From Aselliscus stoliczkanus (taxonomy: Eukaryota > Chordata > Mammalia > Chiroptera > Hipposideridae), in assembly GCA_033961575.1 (NCBI GenBank), contig CM066732.1, forward strand, positions 75,988,687 to 76,052,686: a stretch of 64,000 nucleotides of DNA, given 5' to 3'. The position numbers and the translations under genes are program-made. Of the stretch, positions 12,192-25,342 are shown in pieces. Under the pieces are notes generated by a model, which was not told the origin of the DNA, ran no database searches, and worked only from the letters and a program-made list of their open reading frames with translations. The stretch's first letter is position 1. Every line of letters starts with the position of its first letter.

Positions 12192-12351
12192 GTTTTTTTG
12201 TTTGTTTTTTCTTTTTTAGCTGAGCCACCCTGCCATCTGTTGGCAGCTCAGCGGCAGCTCAGCTCGGGCTGGGCCTCAAACTGCTGTTGCTCAGAACTCA
12301 GCTCACACTCTTGAGTGAGCTCTTAACCAACTGAGCCACTCGGCCAGCCCT
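12192..12351 (-). mobile_element. VES-like SINE monomer
   Basis: Reverse monomer with a TTTG-rich tail on the + strand. Perfect 9-bp duplication TGGAATGAG at 12183-12191 and 12352-12360. Confidence 0.88.
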
Positions 12352-12603
12352 TGGAATGAGTTTTTGAACTAAATGTTATTTGAATTACAAAAGGCTGACA
12401 AACATCCATTCAACTGACATTAGTATTATACACATATAAATATCATTTAAAATCATTTGCGTTTTCAACAAATGGTGCTAGGACAACTAGACATCCACAT
12501 GCAAAAAAATTAATCTACACACGGAACTTACACCCTTTACAAAAAGTGACTCAAAATGGACCAATGTACCTAAAGGTAAACTACAAAAATATAAAACTTT
12601 TAG

Positions 12604-12705
12604 GGGCTGGCTTTGTGGCGCAGTGGTTAAAAACTGGCTTGGGACGCCAGTGACCCCAGTTTGGATCCCACATGAGAGCCAGTGACACTGCCCTCTTAAA
12701 AAAAA
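12604..12705 (+). mobile_element. Short tRNA-headed SINE inside L1
   Basis: Short type ending CACTGCCCTCTT then A12. The flanks AAAACTTTTAG repeat on both sides and interrupt the L1 sequence. Confidence 0.88.
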
Positions 12706-13367
12706 AAAAACTTTTAGAGGGTCACATAGGAGAAAATCCAAATGACACTGGATATGCTGGTGACTTTTTAAATACAACACCAAAGGCATGATCCATGAAA
12801 GAAAGAACTGATAAGTTGAACTTCATTCAAATTAAAATTTTCTGCTCTGTGAAAGACACGGTCAAGAAAACAAAAAGACAAGCCACAGACTGAGGGAAAA
12901 TATTTGCAAAAGATATAGCTGATAAAGGACTGTTATCCAAAATATACAAAGAACCCTAAAAACTCAACAATAAGAAAACAAACATCCCAATCAAAAAATA
13001 GTCCAACGATCTTAACAGATACTTCACCAAACAAGATATATAGATGGCAAATAAGTATATGAAAAGATGCTCCACATCACATATCATCAGGGAAATGCAA
13101 ATTAAAACAATAGTGAGAAACCGCTACACACCTATTAGAAGGTTGAAAATCTAGAACACTGAAAATGCCATGTGCTAGTGAGGATGTGGGTCAACAGGAA
13201 GTCCCATTCATTGCTGGTGGGAGTATAAAATGGTACAGCTGCTTTAGAAGACAGTTTGGTAGTTTCTTACAAAGTTGAACATACTCTGGCCACACTATCC
13301 AGTAATCTTGCACCTTGGTTTTCACCCAAAGGAGTTGAAAAACTCATGTCCATGCAAAAACCTACAC

Positions 13368-13370
<3 letters not shown>

Positions 13371-13445
<75 letters not shown>
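13371..13445. repeat. (GATA)n microsatellite
   Basis: About 18.75 uninterrupted GATA units, arisen inside the L1 sequence. Confidence 0.98.
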
Positions 13446-14450
13446 CAGCTTTATTCATAATTGCCAAAACCTGGAAGCAACCAAGATATCCTTCAATAGG
13501 TAAATGGATACACCCACATAATAAACTGATACACCCACAACAAAATATTATTCAGTGTTGGTAAAAAATGATCTATCAAGTCATGAAAAGAGATGGAGGA
13601 ATCTTAAATGCATATTATTATATGAAAAAAGCCAGTCTGAAAAGGCTACATACTGTATGATTCCAACTATATGACATTCTGAAAAAGGCAAAACTATGGA
13701 GACAATAAAAAGATCAGTGGTTGTCAGGGGTTGAAGTAGCAGAAGAGATGAATAGGGGGAGCACAGAGGATTTTTAGGACAGAAACTACTCTGTATGATA
13801 ATATAATAATGGATATCATTTGTCCAAAACCACAGGATGTACAACACCAAGAGTGAAACCCCTAGTGTAAACTATGGACTCTGAGTGATAATGTAGGTCC
13901 ATGTAGGTTCTCAGTTGTAACAAATGCACCACTCTGGTGGGGGATGGTGATAATAGGGGAGGCTCTGCATGTGTGGGGATAGGGGGTATATAGGAAACCT
14001 CTGTGCTTTCCACTTAATTTTGCTGTGAGCCTAAAACTGCTCTTAAAAAATAGTCTATGTTTTAAAAAATCATTTGAGGAAGTGAGTTCTGAGAGGTTAC
14101 TAACTTGCTCAGGGAAAAATAGCACATCTGTAATTGAAATATGGCTCCTGGGACTTCTGCTTTCTGCCATTGTAGAGTAACAGGAACTGAATTTGCTGCC
14201 TTCCTTAAAAAACTGGACGAAATATTTGAAACAGCAGTTTCAGACATGGAAGAACAGGCAGGCAGCATAGGACAGTGATGCCTGAAGGGAAACAAAAGAG
14301 ACCAACTCCGTGGTTGCTCCAGCTTACTGGAGAGAATTTCCAGCCAGCAGCACAGAGGGGTGGAAACTAGGTAGAACCCTGTGGTCTCCCTGAGTTGGGG
14401 AGACAGAGTTGAGATGTTGAGAAAACTCAGTGGTTAGAATTTGCAAGGTA

Positions 14451-14562
14451 GAGTAGGAGAGAGAGAGAGAGGGAGAGGGAGTGGGAGAGGGAGAGGGAGA
14501 GGGCGTGGGAGAGGGAGAGGGAGAGAGGGAGAGGGAGAGGGAGAGGGAGAGGGTGAGGGAGA
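14451..14562. repeat. (GGGAGA)n purine-rich tandem repeat
   Basis: Imperfect hexamer GGGAGA/GAGAGG units, almost pure purine on the + strand. The open frames rich in Ser-Pro and Ser-Leu on the opposite strand are by-products of this repeat. Confidence 0.95.
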
Positions 14563-14861
14563 CAAATCCCAAGGTCTGAAGAGGGCTCCCCTCAAGCCTT
14601 CAGCTGAGTACTGATAAGCACATGTATGTGAGGAAACTACCAAGTCTGGGGGCATGGACCACCAAAAAATAATTGTTGAAGCTCACACAGGACTGATAAA
14701 TAGTTTACATTCTCAAAAACCAGAGTAAAGAAACGTCAAAATCAGGGCATCAGGTAGAGTACTCAGAAGGCTATTTATTGCCTCAGTAATAATGGGATCA
14801 AATTAACCTTAAATTAAAGGCTGCTCTGGTCCCATCTAACAAAGCTTAAAAAGAAGCCTCA

Positions 14862-15305
14862 GGGCCGGCCGAGTGGCGCATTGGTTAAGCGCTGGTTTTG
14901 GGATGCCAGCGGCCCCGGTTCGGATCCCACATATGAAGGCCAGTGACACTGCCCTCTACAGCTAACAACAGCTCCACCTGGAGCTGGGCTGTGCGAGCCC
15001 CGGTGATGGTGTGGGCTGCAGTCCCTGCTGCAGTGGGCTGCCATAGGCTACAGTGAGTGGCCCGCAGCCAGTGTGAGTGGCTGGCAGCCAAGCGTGAGCT
15101 GCGAATAGCCGCGGTGAGCGACATCCAGAGGCCAGCGACCCATCTGCCTCATCTGGGAAGAGCGCAATGATGATACCAACAGTGAAGCAACATCCTCCGC
15201 AACTAAACTGAAGAACAAAAAGACAGCAACTTGTCTGTTCCCCTTCCCTGATTCCTCAACGCTGTTCCCCTCCGCCAATTCCCCAATAAAATCTTTAAAA
15301 AAAAA
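14862..15305 (+). mobile_element. Long tRNA-headed SINE
   Basis: Complete long-type element ending CCCAATAAAATCTTT plus A-run. Duplication AAAAAGAAGCCTCA on the left (14848-14861) and AAAAAGAAGCCTCA on the right (from 15306). Confidence 0.92.
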
Positions 15306-15462
15306 AAAAAGAAGCCTCAAATGAATAAAATTAGTTACTTCACTGTACCAAAACAAAGCTCAGTATTGTTTTTCTGAATTGATTGCTATGGATAGATTAG
15401 CAGTAAGTGTATCTTAACATGTCTCTCAACATAAAAGTATTACTAATTTAAAAAATTAGACA

Positions 15463-16026
15463 TATAAGGTGTGATCAAACAATACAGTGAATGTTTAGAT
15501 TTAAAAATGTATTACAGTAAGAGACACATTGCCATTAATCCCCTCAAAACACTCCCCCTCGCTTCAAATACACTTATCCCTTCGTTCTTGCCACTTTCCG
15601 AAGCAGTTCTGGAAGTCCTCTTTTGTGAGTGTCTTTAGTTGCTCTCTCATGGCTTCCTTGATGTCCTGAATCAATTCAAAACATTTTCCTTCCATGGTCA
15701 TTTTGACTTTGGGGAAGAGCCAAAAGTCACATGGTGCCAGATCCAGCAAATAAGGTAGATGAGGACATACCGTAATATTTTTATTTGACAGAAGTTTCCA
15801 TATCAGAAGAGATGTGTGACATGGAGCATTGTCATCATGGAGGATGAAGTAAAGACACTCACAAAAGAGGACTTCCAGAACTACCTCAGAAAGTGGCAAG
15901 AATGATGGGATAAGTGTATTTGAAGTAAGGGGGAGTATTTTGAGGGGGACTAATGGCAATGTGTCTCTTACTGTGATAAATTTTTTTATTTTAAATTCAC
16001 TGTATTTTTTTTTATCACACCTCATA
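15463..16026 (-). mobile_element. Foldback mariner transposon relic (DD34D)
   Basis: The minus strand encodes the C-terminal part of a mariner transposase (about 15839-15564). It has a DNAPCH motif and a later LAPCDFW motif; the two catalytic Asp are separated by 34 residues, the mariner D34D signature. The N-terminal part and first Asp are missing, so it is inactive. The ends are not simple 30-bp inverted repeats. The right arm (about 15849-16026) is an inverted copy of the left arm (about 15463-15638), including the last transposase codons, around a 210-bp spacer. Ends read AAGGTGTGAT and inverted GAGGTGTGAT next to TA. Confidence 0.85.
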
Positions 16027-16197
16027 TATCTATCAGTGAAGCATTGAGGTGCAATCTAGCATCCATACTATCTGATGTTTTGCAGATAACAATGTGGAAG
16101 AGATGTATTTTTAATCACTTTTTCATTTTAGTCACCTCATGTAAAAAAAAATCAAATTGTAATGCTCTAAGTCTCTAAAGGAGATTTTCCAATGCAC

Positions 16198-16719
16198 TCA
16201 TAGAAAGGGTTCCAGACAGTTATGATTTTCAGAAACAACTTCCATGTCCACATCCTGTTGTAATTTCTGTACCATTTTGTTTTCCAGCTGCTTTTCTTGG
16301 CATGCAAAGGGGGCCCGGATGAGATGAATGTTTTGCTTGACTTCTTTGATGTCCTGAACTTTCTGTAGTTCTTTATTTTTCTCCAACCTGTTCATTATAA
16401 ATTTAGCTTGGCGTTTCTGTTTGATCTCTTCAACTCTCTTCATTGTATCAATAGTTTTATTCCACAATTTTCGCTGGTACTTGACAGGTTCATTTCTATG
16501 GTTTTCAAATTCAAATGAATTATCTACTGGATACTCTTTATCAGCTGCTTTACGGAATGCGTTAGTCCACCTGACCTTGCGAGGATTGTGCTTCTTTTTA
16601 AAGTTTTTATGACACTTGGATTTACAGAATCTGAACACCTTGTAATCGTTGCAGATGAACATCATGCCATGGTCCAGGTATATGGGCCCAGAACAGAAAT
16701 AACACCTATCAATATGCAT
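16198..16719 (-). pseudogene. RSL24D1P: RSL24D1 retrocopy with open reading frame
   Basis: Intronless copy of RSL24D1, the L24-like factor that joins pre-60S ribosomal particles in the nucleolus. The frame is open from ATG at 16719 for 173 codons. All four zinc-binding cysteines remain (CYFC at residues 6-9, CKSKC at 32-36). The basic helix ([19 protein letters not shown]) and the acidic end DVDMEVV also remain. Many substitutions, some at former CpG sites, separate it from the parent as I remember it. The usual stop after DVDMEDAP appears replaced by a sense codon, which adds about ten residues before TGA. The open frame also continues upstream of this ATG to 16836, into LTR-derived sequence. 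The 3' UTR-like text runs down to the mariner at 16026. An LTR lies 72 bp upstream in the same orientation. Most likely a processed pseudogene; transcription is possible but unproven. Confidence 0.85.
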
Positions 16720-16791
16720 GGTGAACACAGGTGGGGACCCACCATCCAAATGCTGGGCTTGAAAGGAAGTCCACATTCTTCCTTGTCTTGG

Positions 16792-17293
16792 TGTAGAATT
16801 AACCCCTGGTCGTTCGCAGAATGTGAAAGCATTCACGAGACTCTACAAGAGTAAGAATAGATTTATTGAAAGTCAAAAAGAGAGAGAAAGTTGTTTGGAA
16901 CTGGCAAAAGGAGTCTGGCCAGTTTCTGTTAAGCTCGTGTTTTATGTTTTTCTAAGCAGGATGTAGGGTGCCTGTCAGCTTTCAGTGGAGCTGCCCTTAC
17001 AATTGTCTTCTCCTGGGAACTGTTCTGTTCCCATCTACGATAGATGTCAGCTTGCAGGGTGCTGCCCTTGTGATTGGGAACTGTTCTGTTCCCACTTGTG
17101 ACAATGTAAGGTGCTTACTAGCCTGCAGTGCTAGCCAGGGGAGTTAGAGCCAAGCAGTTAATGTTTAAGCTTGTTCCTGCTAACTCACAAGCTCATTCCA
17201 GTTAACTCCTTGCCTGTTCCATCCTGTCAGTTCACAATCCCACTCCTGTTAACTTTTTACTTGTCTCATTATTTCTTAAGAACACACAAAACA
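16792..17293 (-). mobile_element. Solo retroviral LTR upstream of RSL24D1 copy
   Basis: Read on the minus strand this is an LTR. It has a CAATAAATCTATTCTTAC polyadenylation signal near 16862, then a U5-like segment with TTCTGCGAACGACC, ending near AATTCTACA at 16792. It also holds an internal imperfect repeat (GGGAACAGAACAGTTCCC twice, about 17021-17038 and 17079-17096). No retroviral genes adjoin it. The outer edge is uncertain and no target duplication was found. Confidence 0.65.
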
Positions 17294-17315
17294 TTTATCA
17301 AAATAGACCCTATTC

Positions 17316-17709
17316 TTGGACCGGCCAAGTGGCGTGTTGGTTGGGAGTTGGCTTGGGATGCCAGCTCTGAGTAGCAGGGCCCTGGTTCAGATCCCACATA
17401 TGACAGCCAGTGATGCTGTGCCCTCTACAGCAAAGATGGTGAACAACAGCTTGACCAGGAGCTGGGCTGCTGAGAGTCACAGGCAACGGTGCCTAGGCTG
17501 CAGTGGGGCTGGCTTTTCGTGAACTGCTGTGAGCCACCGTGAGCCACCATGAGCGGCCATCCAATGGCCGCCAAGTGACTGCCTTGCCTGAGAAGAACAC
17601 AATGATAATACCAATATGGGCCAGGGAAGTGACATCCTCCACAACTAGACTGAAGAACAAAAGGATAGCAACTTGTTTGTTCCCCTCCCCAATTGCCCAA
17701 TAAAATTAA

Positions 17710-17794
<85 letters not shown>
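17316..17794 (+). mobile_element. Long SINE with microsatellite tail
   Basis: Long-type SINE ending CCCAATAAAATT, followed by about A20, then (TA)n (17727-17754), then (GA)n (17755-17797). The duplication AGACCCTATT occurs at 17304-17313 and 17795-17804. The whole compound microsatellite therefore lies inside the insertion and evolved from its A-tail. Confidence 0.9.
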
Positions 17795-17799
<5 letters not shown>

Positions 17800-18315
17800 C
17801 TATTGTGGGCCATAAAACAAGTCTCAATATATTTTAAAATATTCAATAATGCAAAGTATGTTCTATGACCACAATAAAATTAAATTAGTAGTCAAGAGCA
17901 AAAAGATAATTGGAAAATGCCTAGCTATTTGGAAACTAAACAACACACTTCTAAATAGCTCATGGGTCAAAGAAGAAATCAGAGAGAAATTATAACATGT
18001 GGCTCCTTAATCTACATTTCAATCAATGAAATAAACTTACCTGTCAAATGCTAATTTATTTCACTTCTTCAAATCCCTTCTATTTTTCCTGTTCAGTCAT
18101 CATGCAGAAGCAATCTTATCCTGATATCTTTAAGGTTTAATACATGTGCTTTATTTCTGGAGATCTCTTTTTCTGTAGTGAGTAGTACTGTTGTATAATG
18201 ACTCCTCTTTGTAAATTGAGTTGCAGGAGACCAAAACCCAACTCAAACTAGCTTAAGTAAAAAGAAGGGTTTGTTGAAAACATCCTGGAATAGCTCACAG
18301 AGTAGAGGAACACCA

Positions 18316-18393
18316 TGTATATTAGTTTTCTATTGCTGCTGTACCAAATTACCATAAACTTGCACTTAAAATAACACATATTTATCTTATAGT
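18316..18393 (-). mobile_element. MaLR-like LTR, first part
   Basis: TTAGTTTTCTATTGCTGCTG followed by a CAAATTACCATAAACTT motif, typical of the end of reverse MaLR/MLT-type LTRs. It continues at 20976 after a 2.58-kb nested insertion. Confidence 0.6.
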
Positions 18394-20975
<2,582 letters not shown>

Positions 20976-21357
20976 TATCTTACAGTTTTTGAGGTCAAAA
21001 GTGAGAGTCTCATGAGGCTAAAATCAAGAGATCAGCAGGTCTGTGTTCCTTCTAGATGCTCTAAGGGAGAATCTGTTTCCTTGCCTTTCCTAGTTTCTAG
21101 AGGCTGGCCACATCCCTTGACCTGTGGCCCACTTCAATCTTCTAAACCAGCAATGTTGGGCATAGTCTTTCTCACTCTACTATCTCTCTGGTCCACCCCA
21201 TATAATCCACAATAATCTCCCCATCTCAAAGCCAACTGATTAGCAAACTTAATTCCATCTGCAAATTTATGTCCTCTTTGCCAGTTTAGGTAACCTACTT
21301 ACAGGTTCCAGGGATTAGGGCACAGGTCTCTTTGGGGGCTATTATTCTGCCTACAAC
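20976..21357 (-). mobile_element. MaLR-like LTR, second part
   Basis: Continuation of the element begun at 18316. It includes the reverse-MaLR series around CTTCTAGATGCTCTAAGGGA and GGTTCCAGGGATTAGGGCAC. Confidence 0.6.
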
Positions 21358-22692
21358 AACATGTAGACTACTTGAAATTAGAAATGTACCATGCAATGTC
21401 AGCTGTAATTAAGAGAGGAAGCTGTAGTCTGTTTCAGAAGGCAGCTTTAGGCAACTTAACTGGAAAATTAACTTGGTATCCTCAGGATATCTTTAGAGCT
21501 GCAGAAGAAGTTCATGAGCCCTTCCAGGTCCTTCTTAGGAGTACTTAAACAGCAGGCCCATTTATTCTACAATTGTCTTCTTATCAACAAACTCAATTTC
21601 TACAAAGGACATGCAGAATACTCTCATGCTATTTCTTGTCCCTTTACAATTTATGAAACAATGAAATGAGCCAATTGATACAATAGCAATTCTGAAATAA
21701 ATGTGCCGGTGGAAGACACTTGCACTTGCATTTAATTTGGGCCTTGCTGAGGTACCCAGCTATTGCCATGGTTCTTTGGTCCACTCAAGAGAAGCCTCAT
21801 TACAGTCTTCCAACATCTCTGGTTTAATGAAGTCTTCCTATCCTCACTGCTTTTCTTTTTCTGGGGGACTGAATCAGACAACTAAGATCAAGGACAGCTT
21901 ATCTTTCCAGGTAAAGATCTCACCTCCCGATTGGTACTTCACCCTTCCCTTGTGTTCATACAACAAGCATTCGGAGGAGTTCTCCTACTTCTAGTTGCTA
22001 TTCATAGGTTTATTATTATAGCAATTCTAAATTTTCTTCTTCCCAAAGCTCCACTCGCAAGACCAGTTCCCCTTATTCGGTGGAGGCTCAAACATTTGGC
22101 TTGTAGTCTTCCATTCAAACTCAAATTCTGTCATTATCTGTGATCTGCTCTAATCCAGTGACCTGTGCCTCCATTCAGTTTTATCTGCTCCCTTCCATGG
22201 TTACGCTCTGGATCTTGCTGTCACTGTGAACTGCTGCACCACTGGAATAATAGATCCCAACTCCCCACCTTCTGGCCACAGCATTTTATTCTTTCAACTC
22301 CCTCACTCAGTTACTCTCCCAGCCTCTGTTTTAGTCTAACTGCTGTAATAAATAAATTAAAATCTCAGTGGTAATGTTAGTTGGCTGTTGCTATCTAATA
22401 AACTACCATAAAATTTATTGGGTTAAAACAACAATCATTATTATGAAGCACAAATTTGTGGGTCAGCTGGAGTTTGGCTTAACTAGACAGAGCTCATGGC
22501 AATGTCAGAGACGAATGAGTGCAATCGGAAGCACAAGCAATGTCTTAAGGCCTAGGCACACTGTCAGTCACTTTCACTCACATGTTATTGGCCAGAGCAA
22601 GTCACATAGTCAAGTCCAAAGACAAGGGGTCATGACAAAAGTATAAACAAAGAGAGGGTGGAAGCAGTGGGGTTAATAATTGAATCAACTTT
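21358..22692. other. Intergenic DNA with relic repeats, no gene
   Basis: About 22380-22660 resembles an old MaLR/hAT-type repeat. The open frames at 21701-22374 lack family features, and no exon with convincing splice sites was found. Confidence 0.45.
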
Positions 22693-23136
22693 GGGCTGGC
22701 CAAGTGACGAATTGGTTAAGAGCTGGCTTGGGATGCCAGCAGCCCCGGTTCAGATCCCACATATGAGGGCCAGTGACACTGCCCTCTACAGCTAACAACG
22801 GCTTCACCTGGAGCTGGGCTGTGCGAGCCCCAGCGACGGTGTAGGCTGCAGCCCCTGCTGCATTGGGCTGCCATAGGCTACAGTGAGTGGCCCGCAGCCA
22901 GCGTGAATGGCTGGCAGCCAGCATGAGCTGCCAATAGCCGTGGTGAGAGACCATCCAGAGGCCGGCAGCCGATCTGCCTCATCCGGGAAGAGCACAATGA
23001 CGATACCAACATGGGCCAATGAAACAACGTCCTCCGCAACTAGACTGAAGAACAAAAAGACAGCAACTTGTGTGTTCCCCTTCCCCGATTCCCCAATAAA
23101 AATCTTTAAAAAATAAAAAATAAATAAAATAAAATA
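22693..23136 (+). mobile_element. Long tRNA-headed SINE
   Basis: Long type. The tail carries only one of the two usual CCCC-AATTCCCC blocks before AATAAAAATCTTT and an A/T-rich run. Flanks AATTGAATCAACTT and AATTAATCAACCTT are a plausible duplication. Confidence 0.87.
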
Positions 23137-23345
23137 AATTAATCAACCTTAACACAATAAAATATTTTTCTCCCTCATTTTATAGTCCAGTGTGGTCAGC
23201 AGGAGAACTCTGCTCTACCCAGAGTTCAGCAAGCCCGCCTCCTTCTATTGTGTGTCACTTCCATCTCTTTTGGCTTTATCATTCTCTGCAGTCAGCTGGC
23301 AGATATGGAAAGAAAGACAAAGTATATAGGATTAAAGTATATATG

Positions 23346-23752
23346 TGGTAGGCTGACTAGTGGTTCCCAAAGATGTCCACATCCTAATCCCCAGAATCTG
23401 TGAACTGTTTGTTCTTATATTGCAAAAGGGACTTTGCAGATGTCATTAAATAAAGGGTTCTGAGATGAGGTGATTGTCCTGTATTATCTGGGAAGGTCAG
23501 AGGAGGAAGAAGTAGGTGATGTGAAGATCAAAGACAGTGAAATGATGTGAGGAAGGGGTCATGAACCAAGGAATGCAGGCAGCCTCCAGAAGCTAAAAAA
23601 GGCAAGAAAATGGATTCCCCACTCACGTGTCCAGAAGGAACCAGCTCTGCTAACACCCTAATGACCTCTAGAGGAGAATAAAGTTGTGTTGTTTTAAGTG
23701 ACTAAGTCTGTGGTAATTTGTTACAGAAGCAATAGGAAATTAATTACAATTA
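23346..23752 (+). mobile_element. MLT1-type MaLR LTR
   Basis: Classic text order: CCAAAGATGTCCACATCCTA, AAAAGGGACTTTGCAGATGT, CAGCCTCCAGAAGCT, then GTTGTTTTAAGTGACTAAG and TGGTAATTTGTTACAG at the end. Confidence 0.85.
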
Positions 23753-24170
23753 CAGAAGATGTTTTTCAGGGGAAGATGTGGCACCTCATTTTCACTCACA
23801 TTCCGTTGAACTTAGTCACACAGCCATTCCTATGTCTATGCAGCCGGGGGAATGTAGTCTTTTGGATTGGCCAGGGAAAAAAGGGACGTTTTGGGGGACT
23901 AGTGACTATCTGGCTGGTCTCCTCCACAGCGCTTCATGGAAGCTTCCAAACCATGGGTCCCACCAGCCAGACTGAACATCTGTTAGCACCTTAAAAGGAC
24001 CACACTCCTGCTCCACACCAGACCTGTACGATTACTACAGTCTCAGACTTGCAGTGAATCCTGTGGCAGGGTATAGTGGTTTTTACTTGAATTTCTGAGA
24101 CTCTCCCATACCAAGTTTTCACAAGGTCCCCATTCAGTTACATGCAGGAGGGGGTAAGAAATGTCTTTAT

Positions 24171-24605
24171 GGGCCGGTCAAGTGGTGCGTTGGTTAAGAG
24201 TTGACTTGGGACGCCAGCTCTGAGCAGCAGGGCCCCGGTTCAGATCCCATATAGAGGGCCAGTGATGCTGCACCCTCTACAGCTAAGATGGTGAACAACA
24301 ACTCAACCTGGAGCTGGGCTCCCGTGTGTCGCCAGCAACGGCATAGGCAGCAGTGGGACTGGCCAGCAGCTGGCGTGCACTTTCTTGAGCCACCATGAGC
24401 CGCAGTGAGAGGCCATCCAATGGCCAGCGACTGACTGCCTCACCCAGGAAGAGTGCAATGATAATACCAACATGGGCCAGTGAAGCAACGTCTTCCACAA
24501 CTAGACTGAAGAACAAAAGGACGGCAACTTGTCTGTTCCCCTCCCCTCATTCCCCAACGCTGTTCCCCTCCTCCAAATCCCCAATAAAATCTTTTTTTTT
24601 TAAAA
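24171..24605 (+). mobile_element. Long tRNA-headed SINE
   Basis: Complete copy ending CCCAATAAAATCTTTTTTTT. The flanks AAGAAATGTCTTTAT and AAAGATGTCTTTAAT are an imperfect duplication. Confidence 0.9.
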
Positions 24606-24782
24606 AAGATGTCTTTAATAATGTAGAATTTAGTGTATGCTGCCAAGATACCTTTAAAATGAAGATACACATGTTCTGACTTTCCTTTTTAGGAACTGCC
24701 AGGCAAAGGAATGTGTGTCAATAGCAAGGTCAGAGAAGTGATTAAAAAATGTGGTTGTAAAATATGAAAGAGTAAATATTAT

Positions 24783-25220
24783 AGTTCAGTACAAAATTGG
24801 TAGCCACAATATAGTCACAGGGATATGAAATACAGTATGGGGAATATAATCAACAATATTGTAAAGATCATGTAAGGTGCTAGATGGGTACTGGACTTAT
24901 CATGGGGATCACTTCATAGATTGTGTAGATGCTTGACCACTGTGCTATACACCTGAAGCTGAAGTAGAATGATATGGGATGTCAACTGTAATTAAATATT
25001 ACATTGTGGAAAGTTCGCAAATTTAATTGTCCAATCTTCATATAGTCACAGAATATAAAGTACAGCATAGGGAATAAAGTCCATGGTGCTGTAACAGCTG
25101 TATATGATGTCAGAGGGGTAGTAGATTGAGGGGGGAGGTTATGACTTTGTGAGGGATGTAAATGTCTATTGTGTCGTTTTGTACACCTGAAACTAATTTA
25201 AAACATTTTTAAAATTTCGT
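24783..25220 (+). mobile_element. Two consecutive L1 3' UTR fragments
   Basis: Both halves contain the L1 3' UTR pattern ATAGTCACAG...GGGAATA...TGTACACCTGAA(A/G)CT. Parts at about 24783-25010 and 25035-25220 line up with each other, so two old L1 ends lie head to tail. Confidence 0.75.
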
Positions 25221-25236
25221 ATATATTTAAATTTTG

Positions 25237-25342
25237 GGGGCCGGCCGAGTGGCACGGTGGTTAAGCGCTGGCTTCGGAAGCCAGCGGCCCCGGTTCAGTC
25301 CCACATATGAGGGCCAGTGACACTGCCCTCAAAAAAAAAAAA
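25237..25342 (+). mobile_element. Short tRNA-headed SINE
   Basis: Near-consensus short type (GCCGGCCGAGTGGCACGGTG... to CACTGCCCTC) with A12. Confidence 0.9.

Larger units (their letters stand above)
12460..14065 (+). mobile_element. 5'-truncated L1 insertion
   Basis: The left part corresponds to the 3' end of L1 ORF2 and is riddled with stops. The rest is the L1 3' UTR, ending in a short A-run. An 11-bp duplication AAAATCATTTG (12449-12459 and 14066-14076) brackets it exactly. It carries a nested short SINE and a GATA microsatellite. It encodes nothing intact. Confidence 0.88.

Noticed and set aside
13267..13467. Ile-Tyr-Leu-Ser repeat open frame
   Set aside because: Translation of the (GATA)n microsatellite.
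14324..14655. Ser-Pro and Ser-Leu repeat proteins on the minus strand
   Set aside because: Pure translation of the GGGAGA tandem repeat; no start context, promoter or homology.
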